From positions 1 to 13,890 of the forward strand of contig JAUVTM010000026.1 in the NCBI GenBank assembly GCA_030601545.1: a stretch of 13,890 bases of DNA. Direction: 5' to 3'. The notes beneath the pieces were generated by a model. That model was not told the DNA's origin. It saw only the letters and a program-made list of their open reading frames with translations, and searched no databases. The stretch's first letter is position 1, and every line of letters starts with the position of its first letter. Origin of the DNA: Syntrophobacterales bacterium (lineage in GTDB: Bacteria > Desulfobacterota > Syntrophobacteria > BM002). Shown here piece by piece: positions 6,615 through 13,339 of this stretch. Both the position numbers and the translations under genes were made by a program.

Positions 6615-7497
6615 CTTCGACCTCAAGCAGTATCTGGAGGCTCGGCGCCTAATGGTGGAAGAGGCTCTGGAGGTTGCCTTGCCAAAGCAAGATGGGCCTG
6701 AATCCAGAGTTGTTGAAGCCATGCGCTACAGCCTCTTTGCTGGAGGCAAGAGACTGCGCCCAATCCTTTGCCTGGCTGCGTCCGAAGCGGTGGGTGGTGA
6801 AGTTCAAGCTGCCATGCCAGCTGGTTGCGCTTTGGAAATGATTCATACGTATTCTCTTATACACGACGATCTCCCTGCCATGGATGACGACGACTTGCGG
6901 CGTGGAAAGCCGACCAACCATAAGGCTTTTGGAGAAGCCATCGCCATTCTCGCTGGTGATGGTTTACTCACCGAGGCCTTTGTGCTACTTAGCGACGACA
7001 ATTCTCTGCTGCCTGAAAGAGCGGTGCAGGTTATAGGGGTAATTGCCAAGGCGGCAAGCTACCGTGGCATGGTGGGTGGCCAAGTGGTGGATATGCTCTC
7101 ACAAAATAAGCGAGCCGATCTGGAAACTGTGCAGCAAATGCACAGTCGTAAAACCGCGGCGCTTATTGCCGCGGCGGCTGAATCGGGAGCGCTGGCAGGG
7201 AAAGGCTCCGAAGCTCAGATTGCTGCTCTGGCCCGATATGGCAGGGCCATTGGCCTCGCTTTTCAGATAGCAGACGATATTCTTGATATCGAGGGGGATA
7301 CCGAGCTTCTCGGCAAGACCACAGGTGCAGACGAGGCCAGGGGTAAGGTGACCTATCCTGCGGCCGTTGGCCTGGAACGCTCGCGGCAAGCAGCCGACGA
7401 AATGATAAATGATGCTTTGGCAGCGTTAGAGGGGTTCGATGATAGAGCTACCCCCTTGCGTTCGCTGGCAAATTATATAATAACCAGGAAAAAGTAG
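6604..7497 (+). CDS. ispA: Farnesyl diphosphate synthase (short-chain polyprenyl synthase, type II)
   Basis: The enzyme condenses dimethylallyl and isopentenyl diphosphates through geranyl to farnesyl diphosphate, the precursor of undecaprenyl carriers and quinone tails. The 297-aa protein (ATG 6604) shows GGKRLRP (48-54), the first Asp-rich motif DDLPAMD (88-94) with the two-residue Pro-Ala insertion of bacterial type II enzymes, RRGKPTNH (99-106), MVGGQVVDM (156-164) and the second Asp-rich motif DDILD (224-228). Residue Y83, five positions before the first motif, is aromatic. In this family that usually limits the chain to C15, supporting FPP over GGPP. The gene overlaps xseB and precedes dxs, so the two isoprenoid genes are neighbours. 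Confidence 0.94.
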   Translation: MTPDFDLKQYLEARRLMVEEALEVALPKQDGPESRVVEAMRYSLFAGGKRLRPILCLAASEAVGGEVQAAMPAGCALEMIHTYSLIHDDLPAMDDDDLRRGKPTNHKAFGEAIAILAGDGLLTEAFVLLSDDNSLLPERAVQVIGVIAKAASYRGMVGGQVVDMLSQNKRADLETVQQMHSRKTAALIAAAAESGALAGKGSEAQIAALARYGRAIGLAFQIADDILDIEGDTELLGKTTGADEARGKVTYPAAVGLERSRQAADEMINDALAALEGFDDRATPLRSLANYIITRKK

Positions 7498-7548
7498 CAT
7501 AAAGAATTTGGACACTGGGCACGAGGAGCAGGCACAAGAGCGGTGTAG

Positions 7549-7613
7549 GGTAAACGGTAAAAGGTAAACAGTTCAGAAGATGTTTCTGGTCCGTTCACCG
7601 TTTGCTGTTTACT
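7549..7613. repeat. Inverted word-array element, locus 3 (GGTAAA/TTTACC words)
   Basis: The left arm (7549-7570) is a tandem of GGTAAAC-type words. The right arm (about 7590-7613) carries the complementary words CGTTCACC, GTTTGCTG and TTTAC. Full-arm complementarity is about 17 of 23 positions, and the inner GTAAACAG (7563-7570) pairs exactly with CTGTTTAC (7605-7612). The layout matches the other loci with a third word set. It lies in the ispA–dxs gap and overlaps an upstream TTG (7602) in the dxs frame. Confidence 0.7.
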
Positions 7614-7645
7614 CAGAAGCCGTGCGCCATGCTCAATGCCCAGCT

Positions 7646-7654
7646 AGGAAGGAG
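7646..7654 (+). promoter_or_regulatory. Ribosome binding site deciding the dxs start
   Basis: AGGAAGGAG is the only strong Shine-Dalgarno in the ispA–dxs gap. It lies 7 bases before TTG 7662. In-frame alternatives (TTG 7602, inside the repeat arm, and ATG 7629) lack such a site. Confidence 0.75.
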
Positions 7655-7661
7655 TGCCAGG

Positions 7662-9605
7662 TTGAGTAAGGAAACCAGTAAAGAAAGCTCCAGGTCCGAA
7701 CAGGAGGAACAGCCTCTTCTTCCTGGCATAGAAGGCCCGCAGGATCTCAAGTCTTTGTCCATCGAAGAACTTTACCAGTTGGCTGAAGAGATCCGAGATG
7801 AAATTATCTGTACTGTGTCCAGCAACGGCGGTCATCTGGCGCCTAACCTGGGAGCGGTGGAACTGACCCTGGCCCTGCACTACGTATTTGATGCCCCACA
7901 AGACCTGATCGTTTGGGACGTTGGCCATCAGGCGTATGCTCACAAACTGATAACGGGTAGAAGGGACCGGTTTCACACCATCAGAACGCACGGGGGCATC
8001 AGCGGTTTCCCCAAACGGAGCGAGAGCCCATACGATGCCTTTGGTGTTGGGCACGCCAGCACCTCCATCTCCGCGGCCCTCGGTCTTGCCACCGGCAAAG
8101 CCATGAAGGGCGACACCGACAGGGTAATAGCCGTCATCGGTGACGGCTCCATGACTGGGGGGATGGCCTTCGAGGGACTCAACCAGGCAGGGTATCTGGA
8201 GCGCGACCTCATAGTTGTGCTCAACGACAACGAGATGTCCATCGCTCCCAATGTGGGCGCGCTTTCATCTTTTTTGAGCCGCAAGATGACCACCAAGTTG
8301 GCCGTTCGCATCAAGAGGGATGTGGCCAATGTTCTCACCAGTATTCCCGGGATTGGTGACGACATCTTGCAATTGGCGAGACGAGGTGAGGACTCGCTCA
8401 AGAGTTTCTTCACCCCCGGCATGCTTTTTGAGGCCTTGAAATTCGAGTACATTGGTCCCATCAAGGGACATCGGCTGGATCGTCTCATCGAAGCCTTCAC
8501 CAATGCCAAAAACGTTAGGGGGCCGGTGTTGGTACACGCCCTAACCATCAAGGGCAAGGGCTACAAGCCTGCAGAATGTGATCCCTCCAAGTTCCACGGT
8601 CTGGGCAAATTCGAGGTGAGTACCGGCGAGCCCGTAACGAAGCCGGGGGCGCCTTCATACACTAAAATCTTTGGACAGGCCATGGTGAGGCTGGCTGAGG
8701 AAGACGACAAGATAGTAGCCATCTCAGCTGCTATGCCCGAGGGCACCGGCTTGAGCCAATTCGCCGCTCTCTATCCGGAACGCTTTTTTGACGTGGGAAT
8801 CTGTGAACAGCATGCAGTGACCTTCGCGGCCGGCCTGGCTTTGGAGGGCTTCAAACCGGTGGCGGCCATCTACAGCACCTTTTTGCAGCGGGCCTACGAC
8901 CAGGTGGTTCATGATGTATGTCTGCAGAATCTACCAGTTACCTTTGTCATGGATAGGGGTGGGCTGGTGGGTGAAGACGGCCCCACGCATCATGGTGTTT
9001 TCGATCTTTCTTACCTGCGCCACGTTCCAAACCTGGTGCTGATGGCCCCGGCCGATGAAAATGAATTGCAGCGGATGCTGAAAACCGCCCTGGACCATGA
9101 TGGCCCCATAGCCTTACGCTACCCCCGTGGCACGGCGGATGGGGTGTCCATGGACAGCGAGATCCGGACGCTTCCAATTGGCAAAGGGGAGTTGTTGTGT
9201 GAAGGCAAAGACCTGGCCATTCTCGCCATAGGTAATAGGGTGTTGCCAGCGCTGGAGGCGGCCAAGGAACTGGAAAAAGAAGGTATCAAGGCAGCTGTTG
9301 TCAATTGCCGTTTCGTAAAGCCGCTGGACCGAGACCTGATTGTGCAGTTGGCTAACCACACCAATCGATTGCTTACAGTTGAAGAAAATGCCTTGCAAGG
9401 TGGGTTTGGCACTGCCGTGCTTGAATTGCTGGCTGAAGAGGGCCACACCGGAGTTCGGATCGCTCGCTTAGGTATCAGTGATCAATTTGTGGAGCACGGC
9501 TCTCAACAAGTGCAACGCTCCGCCTGCGGCATCGATACTCCGGGAATTGTAGAGGCCGCCCGTGCCATGGTTGCAGGCGATGGCGTCAAACAAGCCGCAT
9601 CTTGA
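7662..9605 (+). CDS. dxs: 1-deoxy-D-xylulose-5-phosphate synthase
   Basis: A thiamine-diphosphate enzyme joining pyruvate and glyceraldehyde 3-phosphate to DXP, the entry step of the MEP pathway and a branch point to thiamine and pyridoxal. From TTG 7662 it is 647 aa. It shows SSNGGHLAPNLG (53-64), WDVGHQAYAHK (85-95), the ThDP/Mg motif GDGSMTGG (160-167) to NDNEMS (188-193), the transketolase-like CEQHAVTFAAG with the catalytic Glu near residue 382, DRGGLVGEDGPTHHG, and RYPRG. The first ~25 residues are a polar Ser/Glu-rich extension ahead of the family start (LKSLSIEELYQLAEEIR). The start choice rests on the Shine-Dalgarno AGGAAGGAG at 7646-7654. It lies 164 bases after ispA, a gap filled by a repeat, so a separate promoter is possible. 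Confidence 0.96.
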   Translation: MSKETSKESSRSEQEEQPLLPGIEGPQDLKSLSIEELYQLAEEIRDEIICTVSSNGGHLAPNLGAVELTLALHYVFDAPQDLIVWDVGHQAYAHKLITGRRDRFHTIRTHGGISGFPKRSESPYDAFGVGHASTSISAALGLATGKAMKGDTDRVIAVIGDGSMTGGMAFEGLNQAGYLERDLIVVLNDNEMSIAPNVGALSSFLSRKMTTKLAVRIKRDVANVLTSIPGIGDDILQLARRGEDSLKSFFTPGMLFEALKFEYIGPIKGHRLDRLIEAFTNAKNVRGPVLVHALTIKGKGYKPAECDPSKFHGLGKFEVSTGEPVTKPGAPSYTKIFGQAMVRLAEEDDKIVAISAAMPEGTGLSQFAALYPERFFDVGICEQHAVTFAAGLALEGFKPVAAIYSTFLQRAYDQVVHDVCLQNLPVTFVMDRGGLVGEDGPTHHGVFDLSYLRHVPNLVLMAPADENELQRMLKTALDHDGPIALRYPRGTADGVSMDSEIRTLPIGKGELLCEGKDLAILAIGNRVLPALEAAKELEKEGIKAAVVNCRFVKPLDRDLIVQLANHTNRLLTVEENALQGGFGTAVLELLAEEGHTGVRIARLGISDQFVEHGSQQVQRSACGIDTPGIVEAARAMVAGDGVKQAAS

Positions 9606-9607
9606 TT

Positions 9608-9768
9608 GCAGCATTCAGCCGTCAGCATTGAGCGATCGTCCAGTTATCTAAATAGCGTCCGTCCGGAAATCAGAGATTCCCGGATGGAGCTGTCAGCACT
9701 CAGTCCCGCCCAGGCGGGATCAGCTTAACCTTATGTTTTTAAATATATTTTGCTGAGAGCTGAAAACC
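9608..9768. repeat. Inverted word-array element, locus 4 (TCAGC/GCTGA words)
   Basis: The left arm carries CATTCAGCCGTCAGCATTGAGC-like words at 9608-9633, with more same-sense words (TGTCAGCACTCAG) at 9691-9703. The right arm, GCTGAGAGCTGAAAACC (9752-9768), ends directly before the tlyA ATG. TTCAGC + 2 + TCAGCA (9614-9627) faces TGCTGA + 2 + GCTGAA (9751-9764), giving 12 paired bases of 14. A T-rich stretch (about 9734-9750) precedes the right arm. Two separate hairpins sit between the arms. Confidence 0.6.
9658..9719. repeat. Two adjacent hairpins between dxs and tlyA
   Basis: Hairpin one: TCCGTCCGGAAATC (9658-9671) pairs with GATTCCCGGATGGA (9675-9688) at 12 of 14 positions, plus one G·U wobble on the plus strand, around a 3-base loop. 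Hairpin two: TCCCGCC (9704-9710) and GGCGGGA (9713-9719) are perfectly complementary. Hairpin two is not followed directly by a T-run (the nearest is at 9736-9740), so an intrinsic terminator for dxs is possible but unconvincing. Confidence 0.65.
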
Positions 9769-9769
9769 G

Positions 9770-10507
9770 ATGGCTGAGCGCTTACGCCTTGATGTACTGC
9801 TGGTAGAGAGAGGATTGGCTGAAAGCCGCCAACGTGCCGCCGCCTTGATTCTCGCCGGCAAAGTGCGGGTCGAGGGGCGCAAGGCTCTGAAAGCAGGCCA
9901 GCGAGTTGCCCCTGACGTTGAGGTGGAGGTGCTCGATCCGGGCGAGGGTTACGTAAGCCGCGGTGGCTTCAAGTTGGCCTCCGCTCTGGATACTTTTTCA
10001 TTGCAGGTGGTTGGGCTAGTGGCCATGGACGTGGGCGCCTCCACGGGTGGTTTCACCGATTGTCTTCTTCGGAGAGGGGCACAAAAGGTTTACGCCATTG
10101 ATGTGGGCTACGGCCAACTGGCGTGGCAGCTTCGCCAAGATTCTCGGGTAGTGGTACTGGAACGGTGTAATGTTCGTTACCTGACCCGTGAACAAGTTCC
10201 AGAGTCCGTGGATCTGGCAGTTATCGACACCTCCTTCATCTCCCTCAAGAAAGTTATTCCCAAGGTCCTCGAGTTTTTCAAAAGTGGTGGCCAGTTACTG
10301 GCGCTCATTAAACCCCAGTTTGAGGTCGGACGGGACCAGGTGGGCAAGGGAGGAGTTGTGCGTGATCCCATGCTGCATCGGCAGGTGGTGGGAGAATTGG
10401 AAGATTTCTGTCGCAGTCAGGGGCTGGAGGTCGAGGGGGTTGCGGAGTCAAGCCTGCTGGGCCCCAAAGGAAACCGTGAGTTCTTCATCTACGCTGTGAA
10501 ATCCTAA
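9770..10507 (+). CDS. tlyA: TlyA-family rRNA 2'-O-methyltransferase (hemolysin A family)
   Basis: A SAM-dependent enzyme of the TlyA/FtsJ class. Characterised members 2'-O-methylate C1920 of 23S rRNA (helix 69), and some also C1409 of 16S rRNA; hemolysin annotations are historical. The 245-aa protein has an N-terminal S4 RNA-binding domain (LRLDVLLVERGLAESRQRAA, 5-24, to about 60) and a Rossmann methyltransferase domain with the SAM loop DVGASTGGFT (87-96). The catalytic tetrad is visible: K68 (GFKLA), D153 (VIDTSFISL), K181 (KPQFE) and E237 (GNREFF), nearly the same numbering as I recall for the M. tuberculosis enzyme. There is no clear Shine-Dalgarno; the start directly follows a repeat arm. 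Its stop codon coincides with the left end of composite element A. Confidence 0.95.
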   Translation: MAERLRLDVLLVERGLAESRQRAAALILAGKVRVEGRKALKAGQRVAPDVEVEVLDPGEGYVSRGGFKLASALDTFSLQVVGLVAMDVGASTGGFTDCLLRRGAQKVYAIDVGYGQLAWQLRQDSRVVVLERCNVRYLTREQVPESVDLAVIDTSFISLKKVIPKVLEFFKSGGQLLALIKPQFEVGRDQVGKGGVVRDPMLHRQVVGELEDFCRSQGLEVEGVAESSLLGPKGNREFFIYAVKS

Positions 10508-10748
10508 CCCGGATTGTTTCATGAAAATCTGTTGATTTCATGAACAACCCGTCCTTCGGACTTCGACTCCAGCCTTTTCAGGCCTTCGCTCAGGGTTAGC
10601 CTTGAGTCCCTCGATTTCACTCGGGATCCTGAGCCAGTCGAAGGACGAGGTGTGGTTAACACCGAGTCGAAACCTGCAAGAAAGCGAGACAGCTTTCTTG
10701 CAGGTGTTTGTTCACGAAGCCATAAGATTCGTGGACATAGCAGGCTAA
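10504..10748 (+). repeat. Composite multi-hairpin element, copy A
   Basis: This element fills the whole tlyA–rlmH gap. In order it holds four parts. H1 (10511-10550): a long imperfect stem around GTTTCATGAAA/TTTCATGAAC. A central region (10550-10647): CGTCCTTCG (10550-10558) pairs exactly with CGAAGGACG (10639-10647), enclosing CTCAGG…CCTTGAG. H3: ACCTGCAAGAAAGC (10672-10685) pairs perfectly with 10692-10705. H4: GTTCACGAA (10710-10718) pairs with TTCGTGGAC (10728-10736) with one wobble. The ends are CTAACCCGG and CAGGCTAA, an imperfect inverted pair. A related copy lies in reverse at 13416-13617. It could be a MITE-like element or a structured RNA; I cannot name the family. Confidence 0.8.
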
Positions 10749-10750
10749 TA

Positions 10751-11221
10751 ATGAAGATCCATCTTGTATTTGTTGGTAAAACCCGCGAGCTCTATTTGCG
10801 AGAGGGTATAGAGGACTTCCTGGGGCGATTGCGCCGGTATGTGCAGGTGGAGGTAAAAACCGTCCGTTCCGAGCGGTTGACTCGAGAAAGCCAGGCAACC
10901 AGGGTGGTGGCCGCTGAAAGCGAGAAGGTGGCAGCCGCAGTCCCCAGGGACGCTCACTTTGTAGTTCTGGATCGACAGGGAAAACAGATGAGCTCGGAAG
11001 GGCTGGCTCACTGGTGGCAAAGATTGGAGCAGTCTGGCTGCCGGAAACTATGCTTTGCTGTGGGAGGGGTTCTGGGATTTTCGAACGAACTGCGGAGTCA
11101 GGCCCAAACCCTGCTCGCCCTTTCCAAAATGACCTACACCCACGAAATGAGCAGGCTGATTCTCCTGGAACAGCTCTATAGGGCCTGCACGATCATGCGA
11201 GGGGAAAAGTACCACAAATAG
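10751..11221 (+). CDS. rlmH: 23S rRNA (pseudouridine1915-N3)-methyltransferase RlmH
   Basis: A SPOUT-class methyltransferase that N3-methylates pseudouridine 1915 in helix 69 of 23S rRNA on the assembled 70S ribosome. From ATG 10751 it is 156 aa, the normal family length. Marks are the N-terminal MKIHLVFVGKTRE, LDRQGKQMSSEGLA (73-86), the SAM-site loop FAVGGVLGF (102-110) and the knot/C-terminal block LSKMTYTHEMSRLILLEQLY (124-143), ending GEKYHK. An in-frame upstream start (10652) would add 33 residues encoded by the hairpin element and is rejected. The only Shine-Dalgarno-like bases (GCAGG, 10740-10744) belong to the right end of element A. Its stop lies 5 bases from the end of the convergent nfu gene. 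Confidence 0.95.
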   Translation: MKIHLVFVGKTRELYLREGIEDFLGRLRRYVQVEVKTVRSERLTRESQATRVVAAESEKVAAAVPRDAHFVVLDRQGKQMSSEGLAHWWQRLEQSGCRKLCFAVGGVLGFSNELRSQAQTLLALSKMTYTHEMSRLILLEQLYRACTIMRGEKYHK

Positions 11222-11226
11222 CCTGT

Positions 11227-11448
11227 TTATACGGACTCAACCGCTTTTACTTCTGGCACCATCTGTTTGACGATGCGCTCCACGCCCTGCTTAAGGGTCA
11301 TTTGTGACATGGGGCAACCGCTGCAGGCACCGGTCAGCCGTACTTTCACCACACCGTTTTCTTCCACATCCACCAGCTCGATGTCGCCGCCATCGCGTTG
11401 AAGAGCGGGCCGAATTTTGTCCAGAGCTTCTTCAATTTGTTCCTTCAT
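11227..11448 (-). CDS. NifU-like C-terminal-domain iron-sulfur scaffold protein
   Basis: A stand-alone Nfu domain of 73 aa, predicted to carry or transfer Fe-S clusters to client proteins in the cytosol, probably as a dimer bridging a [4Fe-4S] cluster. It shows the family order: IEEALDKIRPALQRDGGDIE (5-24), then VVKVRLTGACSGCPMS with the cluster cysteines C42 and C45, and MTLKQGVERIVKQMVPEV. It lacks the N-terminal IscU-like and ferredoxin-like domains of full-length NifU. The ATG has a strong Shine-Dalgarno, AGGAGG on the minus strand (11454-11459), 5 bases away. It is convergent with rlmH and divergent from the dehydrogenase gene, so it is likely its own transcription unit. Confidence 0.95.
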   Translation of the reverse strand: MKEQIEEALDKIRPALQRDGGDIELVDVEENGVVKVRLTGACSGCPMSQMTLKQGVERIVKQMVPEVKAVESV

Positions 11449-11717
11449 TCTATCCTCCTGTAGGGGCAGAACCTGTCAGAATCTAAACTGTGACAAAACA
11501 GCTTGGCTAAATCCCGCCCTGTCGTCCAAAGGTTACTCCAGCAGGATACTGACGGTCTGCCGCGCTAGATTCTTCAAACGCAACAGGGAATATAACCACT
11601 AGTGGTAAAGAATGCAACCGCGTTTTTTCTAGCAATTCGCTGGGGGATATGATTTGCTGAAAGGAAGTCTTTTATCCTTGACTCATCGGTAACGTGGGAT
11701 ATGATGCCGGCCTAGAG

Positions 11718-11740
11718 GGCAGCAGGCAGCAGGCAGCAGG
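11718..11740. repeat. 7-base tandem repeat GGCAGCA (3.3 copies)
   Basis: Three perfect GGCAGCA units plus two bases lie directly before the word-array element. The length is too short to indicate more than replication slippage. Confidence 0.85.
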
Positions 11741-11743
11741 ACA

Positions 11744-11923
11744 GATTGAGGATTGCGGATTGGCTATTGTCGATTGAGGGATTGAGGATTGACTATTGAA
11801 GATTGGCTATTGTTTCCCTCTTTTGATTTTCATTTTTCATTGCCAATGTATGAATTCAGCAACATCCTTGTTTCGATGACCTTAAGGGTTCAATCGACAA
11901 TCTCTCAATCGTCAATCGTCAAT
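11744..11923. repeat. Inverted word-array element, locus 5 (GATTG/CAATC words)
   Basis: This is the longest example. The left arm (11744-11812) has about eight GATTG-type words (GATTGAG, GATTGCG, GATTGGC, TATTGTC and similar). A T-rich spacer follows (11813-11889). The right arm (11890-11923) has the complementary words TCAATCG, ACAATC, TCAATCG and TCAATCG. ATTGTCGATTGA (11766-11777) is exactly complementary to TCAATCGACAAT (11890-11901). GGATTGCGGATT reappears at 11931-11942. Confidence 0.75.
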
Positions 11924-12001
11924 GGATGTGGGATTGCGGATTACGGCACGCACTTTGCTTCCTTGACGATATAAAACCCTGGATAGACAGTAAGGAATCG
12001 T

Positions 12002-13339
12002 ATGAAAGAACAACTGATCCAGAAGATCAAAACCTGTCAGTCCGTCATTGGCATTGTGGGTCTCGGTTATGTGGGTCTTCCCCTGATGTTACGTTTTACA
12101 GAGGTGGGGTTTCCTGTTCTGGGCTTTGACATCGATGAAGTTAAAGTGGCCAAGCTCAAGAATGGAGAGAGCTACATCGGCCATATCCCATCGGCAGCCA
12201 TTGCTGAGAAGCGGAAGCAGGAGGTGCAGCTAGGAGGAGGAAAGACCGTGCCTCTTCTCGATGCCACCAGTGACTACAGTCGGGCCTTTGAAACAGATGT
12301 GCTCATTATCTGTGTGCCAACCCCTCTCAACAGACATCGTGAACCGGATCTATCCTTTGTGCGCCATACCATTGAGTCATTGCAGCCGTACCTGCGGCGG
12401 GGACAGATGATCAGCCTGGAGAGCACCACCTATCCGGGCACCACCGAAGAGGAACTTCGGTCCAGAATTGAGAAGTCCGGTTTTATAATCGGTAAAGACG
12501 TTTTCTTGGTCTATTCCCCGGAGCGGGAGGATCCGGGCAATCCCATTTACAATACCGAGAACATCCCTAAGGTTTGCGGCGGCTCAACCAAAGAGTGTTT
12601 GGAGGTGGGTCAAGTCCTTTACGGTATGGTGGTGGGGCAGGTTGTGCCGTTGTCTTCTACCCGGGCAGCTGAATTGACCAAACTATTGGAAAACATCTAC
12701 CGGGCGGTGAACATCGGGCTGGTAAACGAGCTCAAGATCGTGGCGGATCGGATGGGAATCGACATTCGGGAGGTTATTGATGCTGCTGCCACCAAACCTT
12801 TCGGATTCACGCCATTCTATCCAGGTCCGGGTTTGGGCGGACACTGCATTCCCATTGATCCCTTTTACCTGACCTGGAAGGCCCGAGAATACGGGATTAA
12901 CACTCGCTTCATAGAACTTGCCGGTGAGGTGAATGCGGCCATGCCCCACTGGGTGGTGGGGAAGGTGATAGATGCCCTGAATGAAAAGGGTCAGTCGCTC
13001 AAGGGGGCAAAGATACTGGTGTTGGGCCTGGCCTACAAGAAGAATATTGATGATCCTCGGGAGTCGCCGGCCATGGAGATTATGGAAATCCTCAGGAGCA
13101 AGGGAGCGGACCTATGTTACAGTGATCCCCACGTTCCGGTATTTCCCCCTATGCGTCGGCACCAATTTGAATTGCAGTCCGTGGAGCTGACCCCGGAAGC
13201 GCTTCGACATGTTGATTGTGTGCTGTTGATTACCGATCACGACGGTTTTCCCTACGATCTCATTGCCACCCACGCATCGCTCATAGTGGACACCCGCGGT
13301 GTCTACCGCGACGATGAACCCAACGTGGTCAAGGCCTGA
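12002..13339 (+). CDS. UDP-N-acetyl-D-glucosamine 6-dehydrogenase (WbpA-type)
   Basis: An NAD-dependent, four-electron oxidation of a UDP-sugar at C6, most likely UDP-GlcNAc to UDP-GlcNAcA for O-antigen or capsule sugars. The 445-aa protein shows the N-terminal Rossmann loop GIVGLGYVGLP (17-27), CVPTPL (104-109), SLESTTYPGTTEEEL (138-152), SPEREDPGN (172-180), AELTKLLENIYRAVN (223-237) and the catalytic Cys282 in GLGGHCIPIDPFYLTWKA. A C-terminal nucleotide-binding domain follows (about 315-440). SPEREDPGN and ATKPFGFTPFYPGPGLGGHC fit the WbpA branch better than UDP-glucose or ManNAc dehydrogenases. That assignment is from memory of the family and needs a tree. AAGGAA lies before the ATG. No other polysaccharide gene is in the window. 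Confidence 0.9.
   Translation: MKEQLIQKIKTCQSVIGIVGLGYVGLPLMLRFTEVGFPVLGFDIDEVKVAKLKNGESYIGHIPSAAIAEKRKQEVQLGGGKTVPLLDATSDYSRAFETDVLIICVPTPLNRHREPDLSFVRHTIESLQPYLRRGQMISLESTTYPGTTEEELRSRIEKSGFIIGKDVFLVYSPEREDPGNPIYNTENIPKVCGGSTKECLEVGQVLYGMVVGQVVPLSSTRAAELTKLLENIYRAVNIGLVNELKIVADRMGIDIREVIDAAATKPFGFTPFYPGPGLGGHCIPIDPFYLTWKAREYGINTRFIELAGEVNAAMPHWVVGKVIDALNEKGQSLKGAKILVLGLAYKKNIDDPRESPAMEIMEILRSKGADLCYSDPHVPVFPPMRRHQFELQSVELTPEALRHVDCVLLITDHDGFPYDLIATHASLIVDTRGVYRDDEPNVVKA

Larger units (their letters stand above)
11449..12001. other. Intergenic region between divergent genes, no credible gene
   Basis: This 553-base gap separates the minus-strand nfu gene from the plus-strand dehydrogenase. 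11460-11710 shows nothing I recognise, though it must contain the nfu promoter. It then holds a 7-base tandem repeat (11718-11740) and a long inverted word-array element (11744-11923). TTGACG at 11963-11968 is a possible -35 box, but no good -10 box follows at the right spacing. Two open frames (11789-11974 and the start of 11926-12129) cross repeats or overlap the real gene and look spurious. AAGGAA at about 11992-11997 is the ribosome site of the dehydrogenase. Confidence 0.7.

Noticed and set aside
10652..10750. N-terminal extension of RlmH
   Set aside because: The extra 33 residues come from hairpin element A; RlmH proteins begin directly with MKIHLVFVGK-like sequence and are about 156 aa.
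11744..11923. CRISPR array
   Set aside because: The repeated units are 7-10 base degenerate words placed head to tail without unique spacers, and no cas genes are present.
11789..11974. A 61-codon plus-strand open frame before the dehydrogenase
   Set aside because: It crosses the spacer and right arm of the inverted word array and has no ribosome site.
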